In this document: piece after piece, positions 24,445 to 33,249 of the stretch
Numbering within the stretch: the stretch's first letter is position 1
Layout of the letters: the number at the start of each line of letters is the position of its first letter
NCBI RefSeq assembly: GCF_900103635.1
Contig: NZ_FMXK01000005.1
Location: 1-64,000, forward strand
Direction of reading: 5' to 3'
Length of the DNA stretch: 64,000 bases
Origin: Butyrivibrio sp. INlla18
Lineage (GTDB): Bacteria > Bacillota > Clostridia > Lachnospirales > Lachnospiraceae
Notes under the pieces: generated by a model
What the model was told of the DNA's origin: nothing
The model's input: the letters and a program-made list of their open reading frames with translations, nothing else
The model's database searches: none
Translations under genes and position numbers: made by a program

Positions 24445-25386
24445 TTAGAAAATTCTGTAGCCGGCAAACTTGTATGCAAGCTTATAGGCTATTACTGTCA
24501 GCATGAAGCTGATTCCTGACTTAAAAAGTCCAACTGCTGTACCAAAGCTGTACTGGCCGTTGATAAGTGACTGCCTGTAAACATAGGTATCAATAATATC
24601 TCCGGTGCTGTAAGTCAGTGGAGAATATGTGTTATAGATCTGGTCAAATCCTGCGTTAAGTACATTTCCAAGACTAAGTGTTGCCATAACGATGATCATT
24701 GGAGCAATTCCCGGAAGTGTGATGTGAAGTGTCTGCTGGAATCTGTTGGCACCATCCATCTGTGCTGCCTCATAAAGGCTCTGATCAATATTGGAGATAG
24801 CTGCAAGATAAACGATCATTCCAAATCCAAACCCCTTCCAAAGGTCAGACAATACGATGATCTGCCTGTACATACCTGCTTCACCCAAAAAGAAGATTGG
24901 CTCCATACCAAGTCTCTGGATCGCTGAATTCACGATACCGTCAAGACCAAGAACATCACGCATCATTCCAGCAACTGTTACCCATGACAGGAAGTGAGGC
25001 AGATATACAAGCGTCTGAATACCTTTCTTTAGTCCTACGTTACTTACTTCATTCAGCAAAAGAGCTATGACGATCGGAACGATAAGTCCCAATATTATCT
25101 TGCTGACCGCAATTATCAAAGTATTGATTATTGCCTGATATGATTCCTGGAAAACAAAGATCTGCTTGAAGTTCTCCATTCCAACAAACTCAGAACCTGT
25201 TATTCCAAGCCATGGCTTGTAGTTCTGGAATGCCATAATAAGTCCGCCCATAGGCACGTAGCAAAAGATAATTGCAAGGACAAAAGCTGGCATGATCAGA
25301 ACATATAATGCCCAGTTTCTTTGAATTTCCTGCTTCCAGCTTCGTTTTGGCTGCAAATACTTTCCCTTATCTTTTTCGCCTTTCAT
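24445..25386 (-). CDS. Carbohydrate ABC transporter permease, LplB type
   Basis: A 313-residue membrane permease, first gene of the operon. Six hydrophobic segments and the coupling loop YEAAQMDGANRFQQTLHITLPG (EAA motif) near residues 207-228 are visible. GMENFKQIF and NYKPWLGITGSEF near the N terminus are typical of LplB proteins. No clean promoter was found in the 140-base spacer upstream; a TATAAT lies there without a good -35. Confidence 0.94.
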   Translation of the reverse strand: MKGEKDKGKYLQPKRSWKQEIQRNWALYVLIMPAFVLAIIFCYVPMGGLIMAFQNYKPWLGITGSEFVGMENFKQIFVFQESYQAIINTLIIAVSKIILGLIVPIVIALLLNEVSNVGLKKGIQTLVYLPHFLSWVTVAGMMRDVLGLDGIVNSAIQRLGMEPIFFLGEAGMYRQIIVLSDLWKGFGFGMIVYLAAISNIDQSLYEAAQMDGANRFQQTLHITLPGIAPMIIVMATLSLGNVLNAGFDQIYNTYSPLTYSTGDIIDTYVYRQSLINGQYSFGTAVGLFKSGISFMLTVIAYKLAYKFAGYRIF

Positions 25387-25526
25387 CTTTTGTTTCCTCT
25401 CAATCTATAGGTTTTGTTTTATGTAAATCAATTGATATAGGATGATTATAGGAAACATTATTTTGACAAAACATACCCTGATTTTTGGAAAGTGTCCTCA
25501 TTTTTAATTACTTTTTTACACGCAAA

Positions 25527-25560
25527 AAGAGGGTGGTGATCCGAAGATCACCACCCTCTT
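25527..25560 (-). terminator. Terminator of the chemoreceptor gene
   Basis: A 15-bp perfect stem (AAGAGGGTGGTGATC with GATCACCACCCTCTT) closed by a UUCG-type tetraloop on minus, followed by TTTTT. Confidence 0.95.
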
Positions 25561-25575
25561 ATATATGGTTTCACA

Positions 25576-27375
25576 TCACAGTTCGAATTTGGAAACAAAC
25601 TTCTGAAGCTCCTGAGCGTTCTCAGCAAGCTTGTCGGAAGCTTCGGCAACTTCGTGAGTAGAAGCTGTCTGCTGCTGGGATGCTGCAGATACGTTCTGAG
25701 TCTCATCAGCTACGCTTGTACTCATGTCTTCGATCATTCTGATATTCTCAGCGATAGTGTCAGTACCAGCTGAAAGCTGACCAACGATCTCGCTCATTCT
25801 CTCTGACTGCTCAGAGATTGAATATACCATGTCAACGATATTGCTGAATGTATTACCAGCTTCATTAACAGTCTCTGTACCCTCTACAACGCTCTGAGCA
25901 CCTTCTCTCATAGCCTCAACTGCTTCTTCAGAGTTCTTCATGATATCTTCGATAAGTACTGTGATCTTGGCTGCAGCTTCATTTGACTGATCTGCAAGCT
26001 TACTGATCTCACTGGCAACAACCGCAAAGCCTTTACCCATCTCACCTGCTCTAGCAGCCTCGATAGAAGCATTCAGTGAAAGGAGGTTTGTCTGGCTGGC
26101 GATCTCAGAAATTGTCTCAACAAAGCTGTCAATATTCTTGAGCTGTTCACCAAGAGCATCTACAACTGATGCTGTATTTTCAACGGACTCTTTGATAGAT
26201 CCCATCATGTTTGTTGCATTAGTCATATCATCAGCACCCTTGGTAGCTGCTTCGTTTGTATTCTTGATCATTTCAGTAGTTCTGTTGATAGCATCCTTGA
26301 ACTCCTGCATATTCTCGATAAAGTGCTTGGTCTCATCACTTGCTCCAGCAACTGCTGTGATCTGTCCATTGCAGGAATCAGCAACACTTGTACAGGAGTT
26401 AGCAACCATTTCACTGGCATCTGCTGACTGAGAAGCACTAGCTGAAAGCTCTTCAGAAGCTGATGCAACATAAGATGTAGTATCGTAGATCTTCATCATA
26501 AGATCTCTGATACTTGTATGCATGGTATCAAGAGCCTCAGAAATCTGTCCGATCTCATTTCTCTCATTACTAAGCTTACGAACTTCCTCCATCTCTTCAC
26601 TGTCAGTAAAATCACTGTTGGACATCTTGGTCATCTGATCAGTTACAAGAATGATAGGCTTAGTAATTCTCTTACCGATGTAAATTGCAATTATAGTACC
26701 TACTATGATAAGTATGAAAACAACTACTAATGAATTCCAGATATTATATTTAAGAGCAAGGCTAGCTGCTTTACTGTAATCAGCTTCAAGAGAGTCAATA
26801 TAGTCTACCCATACACCGGTACCCATGACCCAGTCAAATGGCTCATAGTATGCTGTGTAATTAACCTTTGGAAGAGGCTCTGTTTCATTTGGCTTAGCAA
26901 ACATGAGGTTTGTATATCCGCCGCCATCCTGCATACCATTTTTGATCATTTCCTGAATGAAATATGTTCCATTAGGGTCCTTTGCGTCCCATCTGGATTG
27001 ACCTTCTGTATCTCTTCCAAGAAGTACTACGTTGATACCTTGAGAAGTATCGATCCAGAAATATCCTGATCCCTCGTTATATTTCATTTCTCTGATGATA
27101 TTTGCTGACAGCTCTTTTGCTTCATCCAGCGTTATCTCACCATTCTGATATCTTGAATAATTATAAGCGCAAACACTCATGGCACACTGAGTCTCATTTT
27201 TAAGCTCAGCTTTGATATCTTCTTCAAGTCTGGTTCTATACTCATTGGTCATCTTGACATTAGTACTCATGGTACTATTGATTGAAAAAATCTCGATAGA
27301 TAGCGTAGTAATAACAACCGCCAAAAGAATCGCTCCAACTATAACAGTCATCAAAGAACCACGTTTCTTAGCCAT
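25576..27375 (-). CDS. Methyl-accepting chemotaxis protein with sCache_2 sensor
   Basis: A 599-residue chemoreceptor. Membrane helices lie at about 9-33 and 210-232. The outside part between shows [24 protein letters not shown] and [15 protein letters not shown], typical of the single-Cache type 2 domain that binds small organic acids. HAMP follows (about 233-290), then the signalling domain whose hairpin tip is [22 protein letters not shown] and [14 protein letters not shown] single gene with its own promoter and terminator, between the sugar ABC operon and the TRAP system. No flagellar genes are in the window, so motility is implied, not shown. Confidence 0.95.
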   Translation of the reverse strand: MAKKRGSLMTVIVGAILLAVVITTLSIEIFSINSTMSTNVKMTNEYRTRLEEDIKAELKNETQCAMSVCAYNYSRYQNGEITLDEAKELSANIIREMKYNEGSGYFWIDTSQGINVVLLGRDTEGQSRWDAKDPNGTYFIQEMIKNGMQDGGGYTNLMFAKPNETEPLPKVNYTAYYEPFDWVMGTGVWVDYIDSLEADYSKAASLALKYNIWNSLVVVFILIIVGTIIAIYIGKRITKPIILVTDQMTKMSNSDFTDSEEMEEVRKLSNERNEIGQISEALDTMHTSIRDLMMKIYDTTSYVASASEELSASASQSADASEMVANSCTSVADSCNGQITAVAGASDETKHFIENMQEFKDAINRTTEMIKNTNEAATKGADDMTNATNMMGSIKESVENTASVVDALGEQLKNIDSFVETISEIASQTNLLSLNASIEAARAGEMGKGFAVVASEISKLADQSNEAAAKITVLIEDIMKNSEEAVEAMREGAQSVVEGTETVNEAGNTFSNIVDMVYSISEQSERMSEIVGQLSAGTDTIAENIRMIEDMSTSVADETQNVSAASQQQTASTHEVAEASDKLAENAQELQKFVSKFEL

Positions 27376-27430
27376 ATATAAGCCTCCTTAATATATATAA
27401 ACATATAAAAATGCGCGTTCCATACATAAA

Positions 27431-27459
27431 ATTGTAGACTAATACATGTGCCAAAACAA
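27431..27459 (-). promoter_or_regulatory. Promoter of the chemoreceptor gene
   Basis: Minus-strand TTGTTT (27459-27454) and TACAAT (27436-27431) are 17 bases apart; AAGGAGG precedes the ATG. No sigma-28 flagellar promoter pattern is visible. Confidence 0.5.
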
Positions 27460-27515
27460 GCGATATAGCGTTATTTAATATTTTCTTTATTATTATAAAA
27501 TATAGTTATTTTCTA

Positions 27516-28532
27516 TCAATATTCCATGATCTTTTCTAAAATTTCCATCTGATTTTCACAGTATTTTTCATATACGGAAGACATTGCTCTTCTAAAGCGT
27601 TGTTTTTCTGCGGCTGTAATATCAATAACTGTAACTCCGCTCTTTTCTGCTATCTCTCTGGATGTTTTTTCTCTTTCGTGCCAAAGCTGTCTTTCGTAAA
27701 GCGCTGACTCTTTTGCACAATCCATGATTATCTGCTGATCAGATTCACTTAGCTGATTCCAGATCTCACTTGAACATAGCTGAATTTCAGGAACTCTGGT
27801 ATGTTCATCTATAGTATAGTATCTTGCTACATTGTAGTGCTTCATAGCTTCATAGGATGGCCAGTTATTCTCAGCGCAGTCTACGATACCCTGCTCAAGA
27901 GCTGAGTAAACATCAGAGTACACGATCTTAACAGGATTGGCACCAAGAGCTGATACCATATCTGCCATCATATCTGATTCCTGAATTCTGATGTTCATTC
28001 CCTGAAGGTCTTCAAGACATGTGATAGGCTTGGTGCTATAGAAGTTTCTAGCTCCAGCATCGTACCAGGATAGTCCTACCAGATTGTACTCTGAGGCCTT
28101 AGCAAGGAACTCATCTCCTATTTCTCCATCCAAGACTCTCCACATGTGCTCAGAGCTTGAATAAAGATAAGGCATCTGAAGAATGTTCATATCAGGAACA
28201 TACTCAGCAATCTGTGAAATTGATACTCTGGCAAAAGCAATACCACCGTAGCTAAGCTGTTTAATGACTTCCATCTCGCTTCCTAGCTCAGCTCCATGTT
28301 TTACTAGTATCTTTATCCTTCCGTCTGTGCGCTCATAGACAAGTTCAGCAAATCTCTCTGCTCCCAAAGTTGTTGGATAATCGGCTGTCTGGTTTTCAGC
28401 ATAAAGAAGTACAAAGTCAGGAGATCCTTTCTTGGAACTTCCTGTCTTCCACAGATATATCCTGTTTCCTACAACACAAAAGACGATCAAAGCCATTATG
28501 AAAATTATTCCATATGCCCATTTCTTTTTCAT
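27516..28532 (-). CDS. Membrane-anchored TRAP-type (DctP) binding protein, probable sensor partner
   Basis: A 338-residue DctP-family binding protein: FVLLYAENQTADYPTTLGAERFAELV at the start of the domain, a central IRIQESDMMADMVSALGANPV with the carboxylate-binding Arg region, and a C-terminal helical part. Unlike the TRAP binding protein at 33250-34338 it has no lipobox; residues 6-26 form a membrane anchor. It overlaps the response regulator gene by 4 bases and follows the kinase gene, not the permeases. This is the layout of Bacillus DctB with DctS/DctR, where an anchored binding protein helps the kinase to sense its ligand. That role is inferred here; transport is the alternative. Confidence 0.85.
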   Translation of the reverse strand: MKKKWAYGIIFIMALIVFCVVGNRIYLWKTGSSKKGSPDFVLLYAENQTADYPTTLGAERFAELVYERTDGRIKILVKHGAELGSEMEVIKQLSYGGIAFARVSISQIAEYVPDMNILQMPYLYSSSEHMWRVLDGEIGDEFLAKASEYNLVGLSWYDAGARNFYSTKPITCLEDLQGMNIRIQESDMMADMVSALGANPVKIVYSDVYSALEQGIVDCAENNWPSYEAMKHYNVARYYTIDEHTRVPEIQLCSSEIWNQLSESDQQIIMDCAKESALYERQLWHEREKTSREIAEKSGVTVIDITAAEKQRFRRAMSSVYEKYCENQMEILEKIMEY

Positions 28533-29311
28533 GATCCCAAAACTCCGATTCTGTACTCACTAGGTGTCATGCCTACCATGCGCTTAAAAACTCTTGTAAA
28601 ATAATTAGCGTCTCTATAACCTGCTTTTTGTCCAACATCTTTAATGTTTATAAGTGGATTGGCAAGAAGCTCTTTGGCCTTTGCCATTCTATATTCATTC
28701 AGATATGTAATAAAGTTCTTTCCAAAGTTCTGTTTAAAAAGCTTGCAGAAATACACATCTGAATATCCGAGCACACTCGCAATGTCCTGAAGGGCAATAT
28801 CTTCGCTGTAGTGCTCGTCAATAAACGTAGTGATATCACTTATCAGTTTGTTCGACATATTTCCGCTTCCGTAAACTTTATAATGTTCAATATCTTTGTC
28901 ATTAAAATTATTTACACTAGCTGGAATGGTGGTCTCTTTGTCACAAATATCAAAAGCTTCTTCAAGAACATTTATAAGATCTTCATCTGCCCCAGGCTTT
29001 AAAAGATAATCTAACGCCCTTACTCCAATAGCTTTTTTTGCATAACTGAATTCGTCAAAGGCAGTCAAAAAGATAATGCTGCAGTTTTTGTCTTTTTTCC
29101 TGATCTCCTCAGCCGCCTCAAGGCCGTTCATTCCTGGCATCTCAATATCAAGTATGGCAATCTGGCATGAATTATCTTCAAAGGTCTTAACAGCTTCCAA
29201 GCCATTTTCAGCCATGTGTATCTCCACCTGTCCAGGAAAAAAGCCTGCTATCTTTTTATTTATAACCTGTCTCTCAATAGGTTCATCATCTGCTACAAGT
29301 ATTCTGTACAT
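28529..29311 (-). CDS. Response regulator, YesN type (receiver + AraC HTH)
   Basis: A 260-residue regulator. The receiver has D55 in AILDIEMPGMNG and the acidic pair near residue 9; a short linker with an NNFND region leads to an AraC double helix-turn-helix (about 155-255) ending in AGYRDANYFTRVFKRMVGMTPSEYR. It lies between the kinase and the anchored DctP protein (ATGA overlap with the latter). It most likely controls the TRAP transporter operon upstream. The receiver is typical and complete. Confidence 0.92.
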   Translation of the reverse strand: MYRILVADDEPIERQVINKKIAGFFPGQVEIHMAENGLEAVKTFEDNSCQIAILDIEMPGMNGLEAAEEIRKKDKNCSIIFLTAFDEFSYAKKAIGVRALDYLLKPGADEDLINVLEEAFDICDKETTIPASVNNFNDKDIEHYKVYGSGNMSNKLISDITTFIDEHYSEDIALQDIASVLGYSDVYFCKLFKQNFGKNFITYLNEYRMAKAKELLANPLINIKDVGQKAGYRDANYFTRVFKRMVGMTPSEYRIGVLGS

Positions 29312-29322
29312 ATGTATTTCTC

Positions 29323-30825
29323 CTAGACTACATCTCCCTGCATTGGAATATCAATGATAATGGTTGTGCCAACATTTTTAGTGCTTTCAATTCTAAGGCT
29401 TCCGCCTTTGTACATAGTTCTGATCCTTCGGTTAATGTTTCCAAGGCCAATTCCAATAATATCCTTGTCAATGACCTTCTCATTTCCAATCTCAAGCTGA
29501 GCTCTTACTTTCTCAAGAAGCTCTTCATCCATGCCTTCTCCAGTATCAGATACTTCGATATGAAGCATATCTTCATTTTGTCTGATCTTGATAAGAATCT
29601 TTCCACCCTCGACCTTATGAGAAATTCCATGGATAATGGCATTTTCAAGAAGTGGCTGGAATGTGAATGTAGGCACAATGACCTTGTTTTCATCCACATC
29701 AGAATCAACTTCAAAAGACACCCTGTCTCCAAACCTCATCTTCTGAAGATACATATAGTCTCTGGAAATCTTAAGCTCCTGGGCAAGAAGTGCCTCTTTT
29801 GCCTGGTTCTTCAAGTTATATCTAAAGAGGGAACTAAGGGCCTCTATCATCTGCTCAGTAGTTGGGGCATCTTCGAGATTTGCAGTACCTTTAATAACAT
29901 TCAAGGTATTAAAAAGGAAGTGTGGATTGATCTGGCTCTTCAAAAGCTCTAGATTCATGGTCTCCATCTGCTTCTCAATTTCAAGATTCTCAAGTTCCTT
30001 GGCGTGGAGCTGATCAAGTACTATTCGCCTATCTTCCATACCTCGGATATACTCGCCGGTAGCATATTTCATCTTGTTAAAGGCTGTTACCAGTTCTCCC
30101 ATTTCATCCTTGTTATCAGCCTCAACGTCATCAATAAAGAAGTCATTGGCTGCAATCTTTCTGGAAGCATTTGCAAGCTTTAAAACTGGCACACTGATAG
30201 AATTGTCCATGACCTTAGACATCTTGTAGATCACAAGAATGATGATCACTCCAAGAGCTGCAACAAGAAATGGCACACTGACAATAACAGGCATCAGCTC
30301 TTTATAACTAAAATTGCCCTCACGCATGGTCTTATCCACAAATCTCTGAGCATAGACATTTAGGTATTTTTGCATGCTATACACGTCATAAAGCTTGTCT
30401 ATATCAAGGTGTCCTGACTGATACTGATCTATTACCTCGTTTCGAGCCTCACTATAGCTTGAATAAGCTGTCCTAAGAGATGATAAAAGAGCATATCTCT
30501 CCTCTCCAAGCCTCTTATAGACCAAAGGATTCTTGTCAAAGGCCTTTTGGGTAGCAGCAACACTCTTTTCCCACTCACTGGTATCTATTGGGTCTGAACC
30601 GTGAACATAGGAATCAAAAGTATCTATCTCGCTTGATATGGCTGCAACCAGCTCTCCGCTGTGGGAATTGTCCTCCATGATATCATTAAAGTCCATCATG
30701 AAGAGCTTAATTATCCACACATCAAATAAAAGAGCTGCCAAAATAGCGATGAATACACTGCTAGTAAAAGCTCTTATCTTATTTTTTATTGTTAGGTTTT
30801 TCCAAAAATTACGTATTTTTATCAT
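29323..30825 (-). CDS. Sensor histidine kinase, YesM-like
   Basis: A 500-residue kinase with membrane helices at about 18-42 and 178-200 and a helical outside sensor of about 135 residues; HAMP follows. H302 lies in SQINPHFLFNTLNVIK; the N box is PLLENAIIHGIS and the Gly box DTGEGMD. It probably works with the regulator and the anchored DctP protein. The ATG at 30825 is only six bases after the T run of a strong terminator hairpin and has no visible Shine-Dalgarno, and no later in-frame ATG precedes the first helix, so translation start is unusual or the transcript begins very close. Confidence 0.88.
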   Translation of the reverse strand: MIKIRNFWKNLTIKNKIRAFTSSVFIAILAALLFDVWIIKLFMMDFNDIMEDNSHSGELVAAISSEIDTFDSYVHGSDPIDTSEWEKSVAATQKAFDKNPLVYKRLGEERYALLSSLRTAYSSYSEARNEVIDQYQSGHLDIDKLYDVYSMQKYLNVYAQRFVDKTMREGNFSYKELMPVIVSVPFLVAALGVIIILVIYKMSKVMDNSISVPVLKLANASRKIAANDFFIDDVEADNKDEMGELVTAFNKMKYATGEYIRGMEDRRIVLDQLHAKELENLEIEKQMETMNLELLKSQINPHFLFNTLNVIKGTANLEDAPTTEQMIEALSSLFRYNLKNQAKEALLAQELKISRDYMYLQKMRFGDRVSFEVDSDVDENKVIVPTFTFQPLLENAIIHGISHKVEGGKILIKIRQNEDMLHIEVSDTGEGMDEELLEKVRAQLEIGNEKVIDKDIIGIGLGNINRRIRTMYKGGSLRIESTKNVGTTIIIDIPMQGDVV

Positions 30826-30831
30826 ATGCTT

Positions 30832-30884
30832 AAAAAAAAGAGGCCGCGTTTGTTATAGGAATAATTATAGCGCTGCCTCTTTTA
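30832..30884 (-). terminator. Terminator between the TRAP operon and the kinase gene
   Basis: AAAGAGGC-a-GCG pairs with CGC-g-GCCTCTTT around a 25-base loop and is followed on minus by eight T. It ends the dctP-dctQ-dctM-ycxB transcript or attenuates read-through into the kinase gene. The loop contains a TATAAT, which might itself be a -10 box. Confidence 0.75.
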
Positions 30885-30899
30885 AATTACTATTTGAAA

Positions 30900-31370
30900 C
30901 TAACCTTTAATTTTGCTACAGAGATACTGATAAAAGCTCTCTTTCTGGTCTCCAAGGACTCTGTTTGTGAGCATATAACCATGTCTGTCATCTGACATTA
31001 CGATGATCATATTGCTGCGTTTAATGGCGTTAGAGATCTTTTTCCATCTGATATCCTCAGACTTACCGCCTGTCTCAACATGTACTCCCCTGTCATCAAA
31101 TGACAGCTCCATGTCCTTTGGCATGTCCTCGAGCTGCTTGGCACTCTTGCCATATGTTGCCAGAGGCTGAATAACTGGAAAAAGGAGACATCCTATGACC
31201 ATCACACTTCTCATAAATGAGGAGGCTTCTCCCCAAAATCTGATCACAAGGGCTATCATAGCAACTGTAAATACTACATTTACTACTCCAACGATTGACT
31301 TGTAAGTGCGCTTCATAGCCATTTTCCACAGGTCTGATGCTTTAACGTCACATTTAAACTTATAATCCAT
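30900..31370 (-). CDS. YcxB-like membrane protein
   Basis: A 156-residue protein with two close membrane helices (about 27-48 and 54-75) and a C-terminal cytoplasmic domain MELSFDDRGVHVETGGKSEDIRW, then IKRSNMIIVMSDDRHGYML. This matches the YcxB-like family (PF14317), of unknown function. The start at 31370 has GAAAGG seven bases upstream; a TTG six codons earlier is rejected. It follows dctM by 21 bases and is the last gene of the TRAP operon. Its presence in a TRAP operon is unusual and a role in transport is not established. Confidence 0.75.
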   Translation of the reverse strand: MDYKFKCDVKASDLWKMAMKRTYKSIVGVVNVVFTVAMIALVIRFWGEASSFMRSVMVIGCLLFPVIQPLATYGKSAKQLEDMPKDMELSFDDRGVHVETGGKSEDIRWKKISNAIKRSNMIIVMSDDRHGYMLTNRVLGDQKESFYQYLCSKIKG

Positions 31371-31391
31371 AAAAAGACCTTTCAGCAAATA

Positions 31392-32687
31392 TTACTTCAT
31401 AAGCAGGTTTGGAAGGAACATGCTTATTTCAGGTATAAATGTAAGCAGTAAAAGAACTAAGATCATGCAAAGATAAAATGGTAATGTTGCCTTTACTACT
31501 TTTTCCATCTTAACCTTACCAACTGCAGATCCAATGAAAAGAACTGCACCTACAGGAGGTGTAAGAAGTCCGATACCACAGTTAAGTATGATCATTATAC
31601 CAAACTGAATTGGATTAATACCAATTGATGTTGCAATTGGAAGAAGGATAGGTGTTGCAATCAGGATGATTGGAGCCATATCCATGATACATCCAAGTAC
31701 TAAAAGAATAAGGTTAAGTAAAAGTGCAATAAGAATTGGATTTCTTGTAAGTCCAATTATAGCATTAGCAGCAATATCTGGAACATGAAGTGTTGTAAGG
31801 CAATATCCAAAGATACTTGATGTAGAGATAAGGATAAGCACGATTGATAGTGTGTCAACGCATGACTCAAGTGTTTTCCATACACCCTTCCAATCAAGTC
31901 CCTTATAGATGAATACGCTTACGATAAGGCTATAGATAACGGCTACGGCAGCTGACTCAGTTGCTGTGAATACACCACCTACTACGCCTACTACTACGAT
32001 GATAACTGCTGCAAGAGCCCAGAATGAAGTACCGAGCTGCTTAACAAATGCTTTGAAGCTGAATGGTTTTCCCTTAGGATAATTGCGCTTCTTAGAAATA
32101 ATATAAGAGCCGACCATAAGAGAAAGTGCAAGGAGTGCTCCTGGAACATATCCAGCCAGGAACAGGCTTCCTACAGAAACTCCACCAGCACTCATAGCAT
32201 AGATTACCATGTTATGAGAAGGAGGAACAAGGAGTCCTTCGCAAGAAGATGTAATTGTTACGGCTGTTGAGAAATCATCGTCGTAACCCTGCTCAACCAT
32301 CATAGGAATAAGGATACTTCCAAGTGAAGCAGTATCTGCAGCTGCAGATCCTGAAATTCCACCAAAGAAGTAGGATGCCACAATGTTAACCATGGCCATA
32401 CCACCTGTCATCCAACCTACACAAGCATCCGCCAATGCAATAAGTTTTTCAGAGATACCACCCTGTCCCATGAGACATCCCATCGTAATAAAGAATGGAA
32501 CGGCCATAAGAGAGAAAGAACTGATACCCTTAACCATCTGCTGACAAACTGTTGTAAGTGGAAGTCCCTGATAAAGAAGACAGAGGATAGATGATAAAGC
32601 AACCGCGTAAGCAATCTGGAATCTTAAAAATATCATTACTAAGAAGCTAATAAGCAAAATAGCAATAGCAGTAGAATTAACGGTCAT
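31392..32687 (-). CDS. TRAP transporter large permease, DctM type
   Basis: A 431-residue membrane protein with about 12 hydrophobic segments, the sodium-coupled channel of a tripartite TRAP transporter. Family marks include SFSLMAVPFFITMGCLMG, the GISGSAAADTASLGSILIP loop and CGIGLLTPPVGAVLFIGSA near residues 360-380. It takes up an organic acid handed over by the DctP protein. It overlaps dctQ by one base (ATGA-type junction at 32687). Confidence 0.96.
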   Translation of the reverse strand: MTVNSTAIAILLISFLVMIFLRFQIAYAVALSSILCLLYQGLPLTTVCQQMVKGISSFSLMAVPFFITMGCLMGQGGISEKLIALADACVGWMTGGMAMVNIVASYFFGGISGSAAADTASLGSILIPMMVEQGYDDDFSTAVTITSSCEGLLVPPSHNMVIYAMSAGGVSVGSLFLAGYVPGALLALSLMVGSYIISKKRNYPKGKPFSFKAFVKQLGTSFWALAAVIIVVVGVVGGVFTATESAAVAVIYSLIVSVFIYKGLDWKGVWKTLESCVDTLSIVLILISTSSIFGYCLTTLHVPDIAANAIIGLTRNPILIALLLNLILLVLGCIMDMAPIILIATPILLPIATSIGINPIQFGIMIILNCGIGLLTPPVGAVLFIGSAVGKVKMEKVVKATLPFYLCMILVLLLLTFIPEISMFLPNLLMK

Positions 32688-33211
32688 TATTTATCCTCCT
32701 CCTTTATAAAGAAACCTTTGATGTGGTTATAGATTGCCTCAAGCTGAAAAACGATCATGGCAAATCCAGCCACAGGAATTGGGAAATACATCCAAAACCT
32801 TGATAACTTTGGAAGAGAAACGTAAGTACCCTTGCTACCGATTGTTGAAGCATACTTCCAACCAACAATGAGCATTACAAATGCAAGGAATAAAATACAT
32901 AAGTCTGAAAGCAAATCTAAAATCTTGATTACTTGTTTAGGTAGATATCTATCAAATGCAGTCATACGAATATGAGCACCGCGTCTGATTGCAAGTGCGG
33001 CTGAAATAACAGCCATGTAAGCCATAAGTGTAAGGACAACTTCTTCACTCCAAGATGGATCTGGAACGAAAGAAACATATCTTCCAAGAACACTCATGCT
33101 GGTGATCAGAATATCTGTCACCAGCAAGAGTTTACATACAAATAGCATTACTTTATAAGTAATATCGTATACAGGTTTGATCTTATCTACCGCTTTGAAG
33201 AAAGAATTCAT
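32687..33211 (-). CDS. TRAP transporter small permease, DctQ type
   Basis: A 174-residue membrane protein with four helices. The DctQ signature is PSWSEEVVLTLMAYMAVISAALAIRRGAHIR near residues 55-85 (WSEE followed by RRGAHIRM). It forms the membrane complex with DctM. It lies 38 bases after dctP and directly before dctM. Confidence 0.95.
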   Translation of the reverse strand: MNSFFKAVDKIKPVYDITYKVMLFVCKLLLVTDILITSMSVLGRYVSFVPDPSWSEEVVLTLMAYMAVISAALAIRRGAHIRMTAFDRYLPKQVIKILDLLSDLCILFLAFVMLIVGWKYASTIGSKGTYVSLPKLSRFWMYFPIPVAGFAMIVFQLEAIYNHIKGFFIKEEDK

Positions 33212-33249
33212 AGTACCTCTTTTCTATAAAACGGTTTGATAAAGTTTAA

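Noticed and set aside
27437-27460. Sigma-54 type promoter (TGGCAC) before the chemoreceptor gene
   Set aside because: The -12 half is poor (TTAGT instead of TTGCA) and a sigma-A promoter overlaps the same place.
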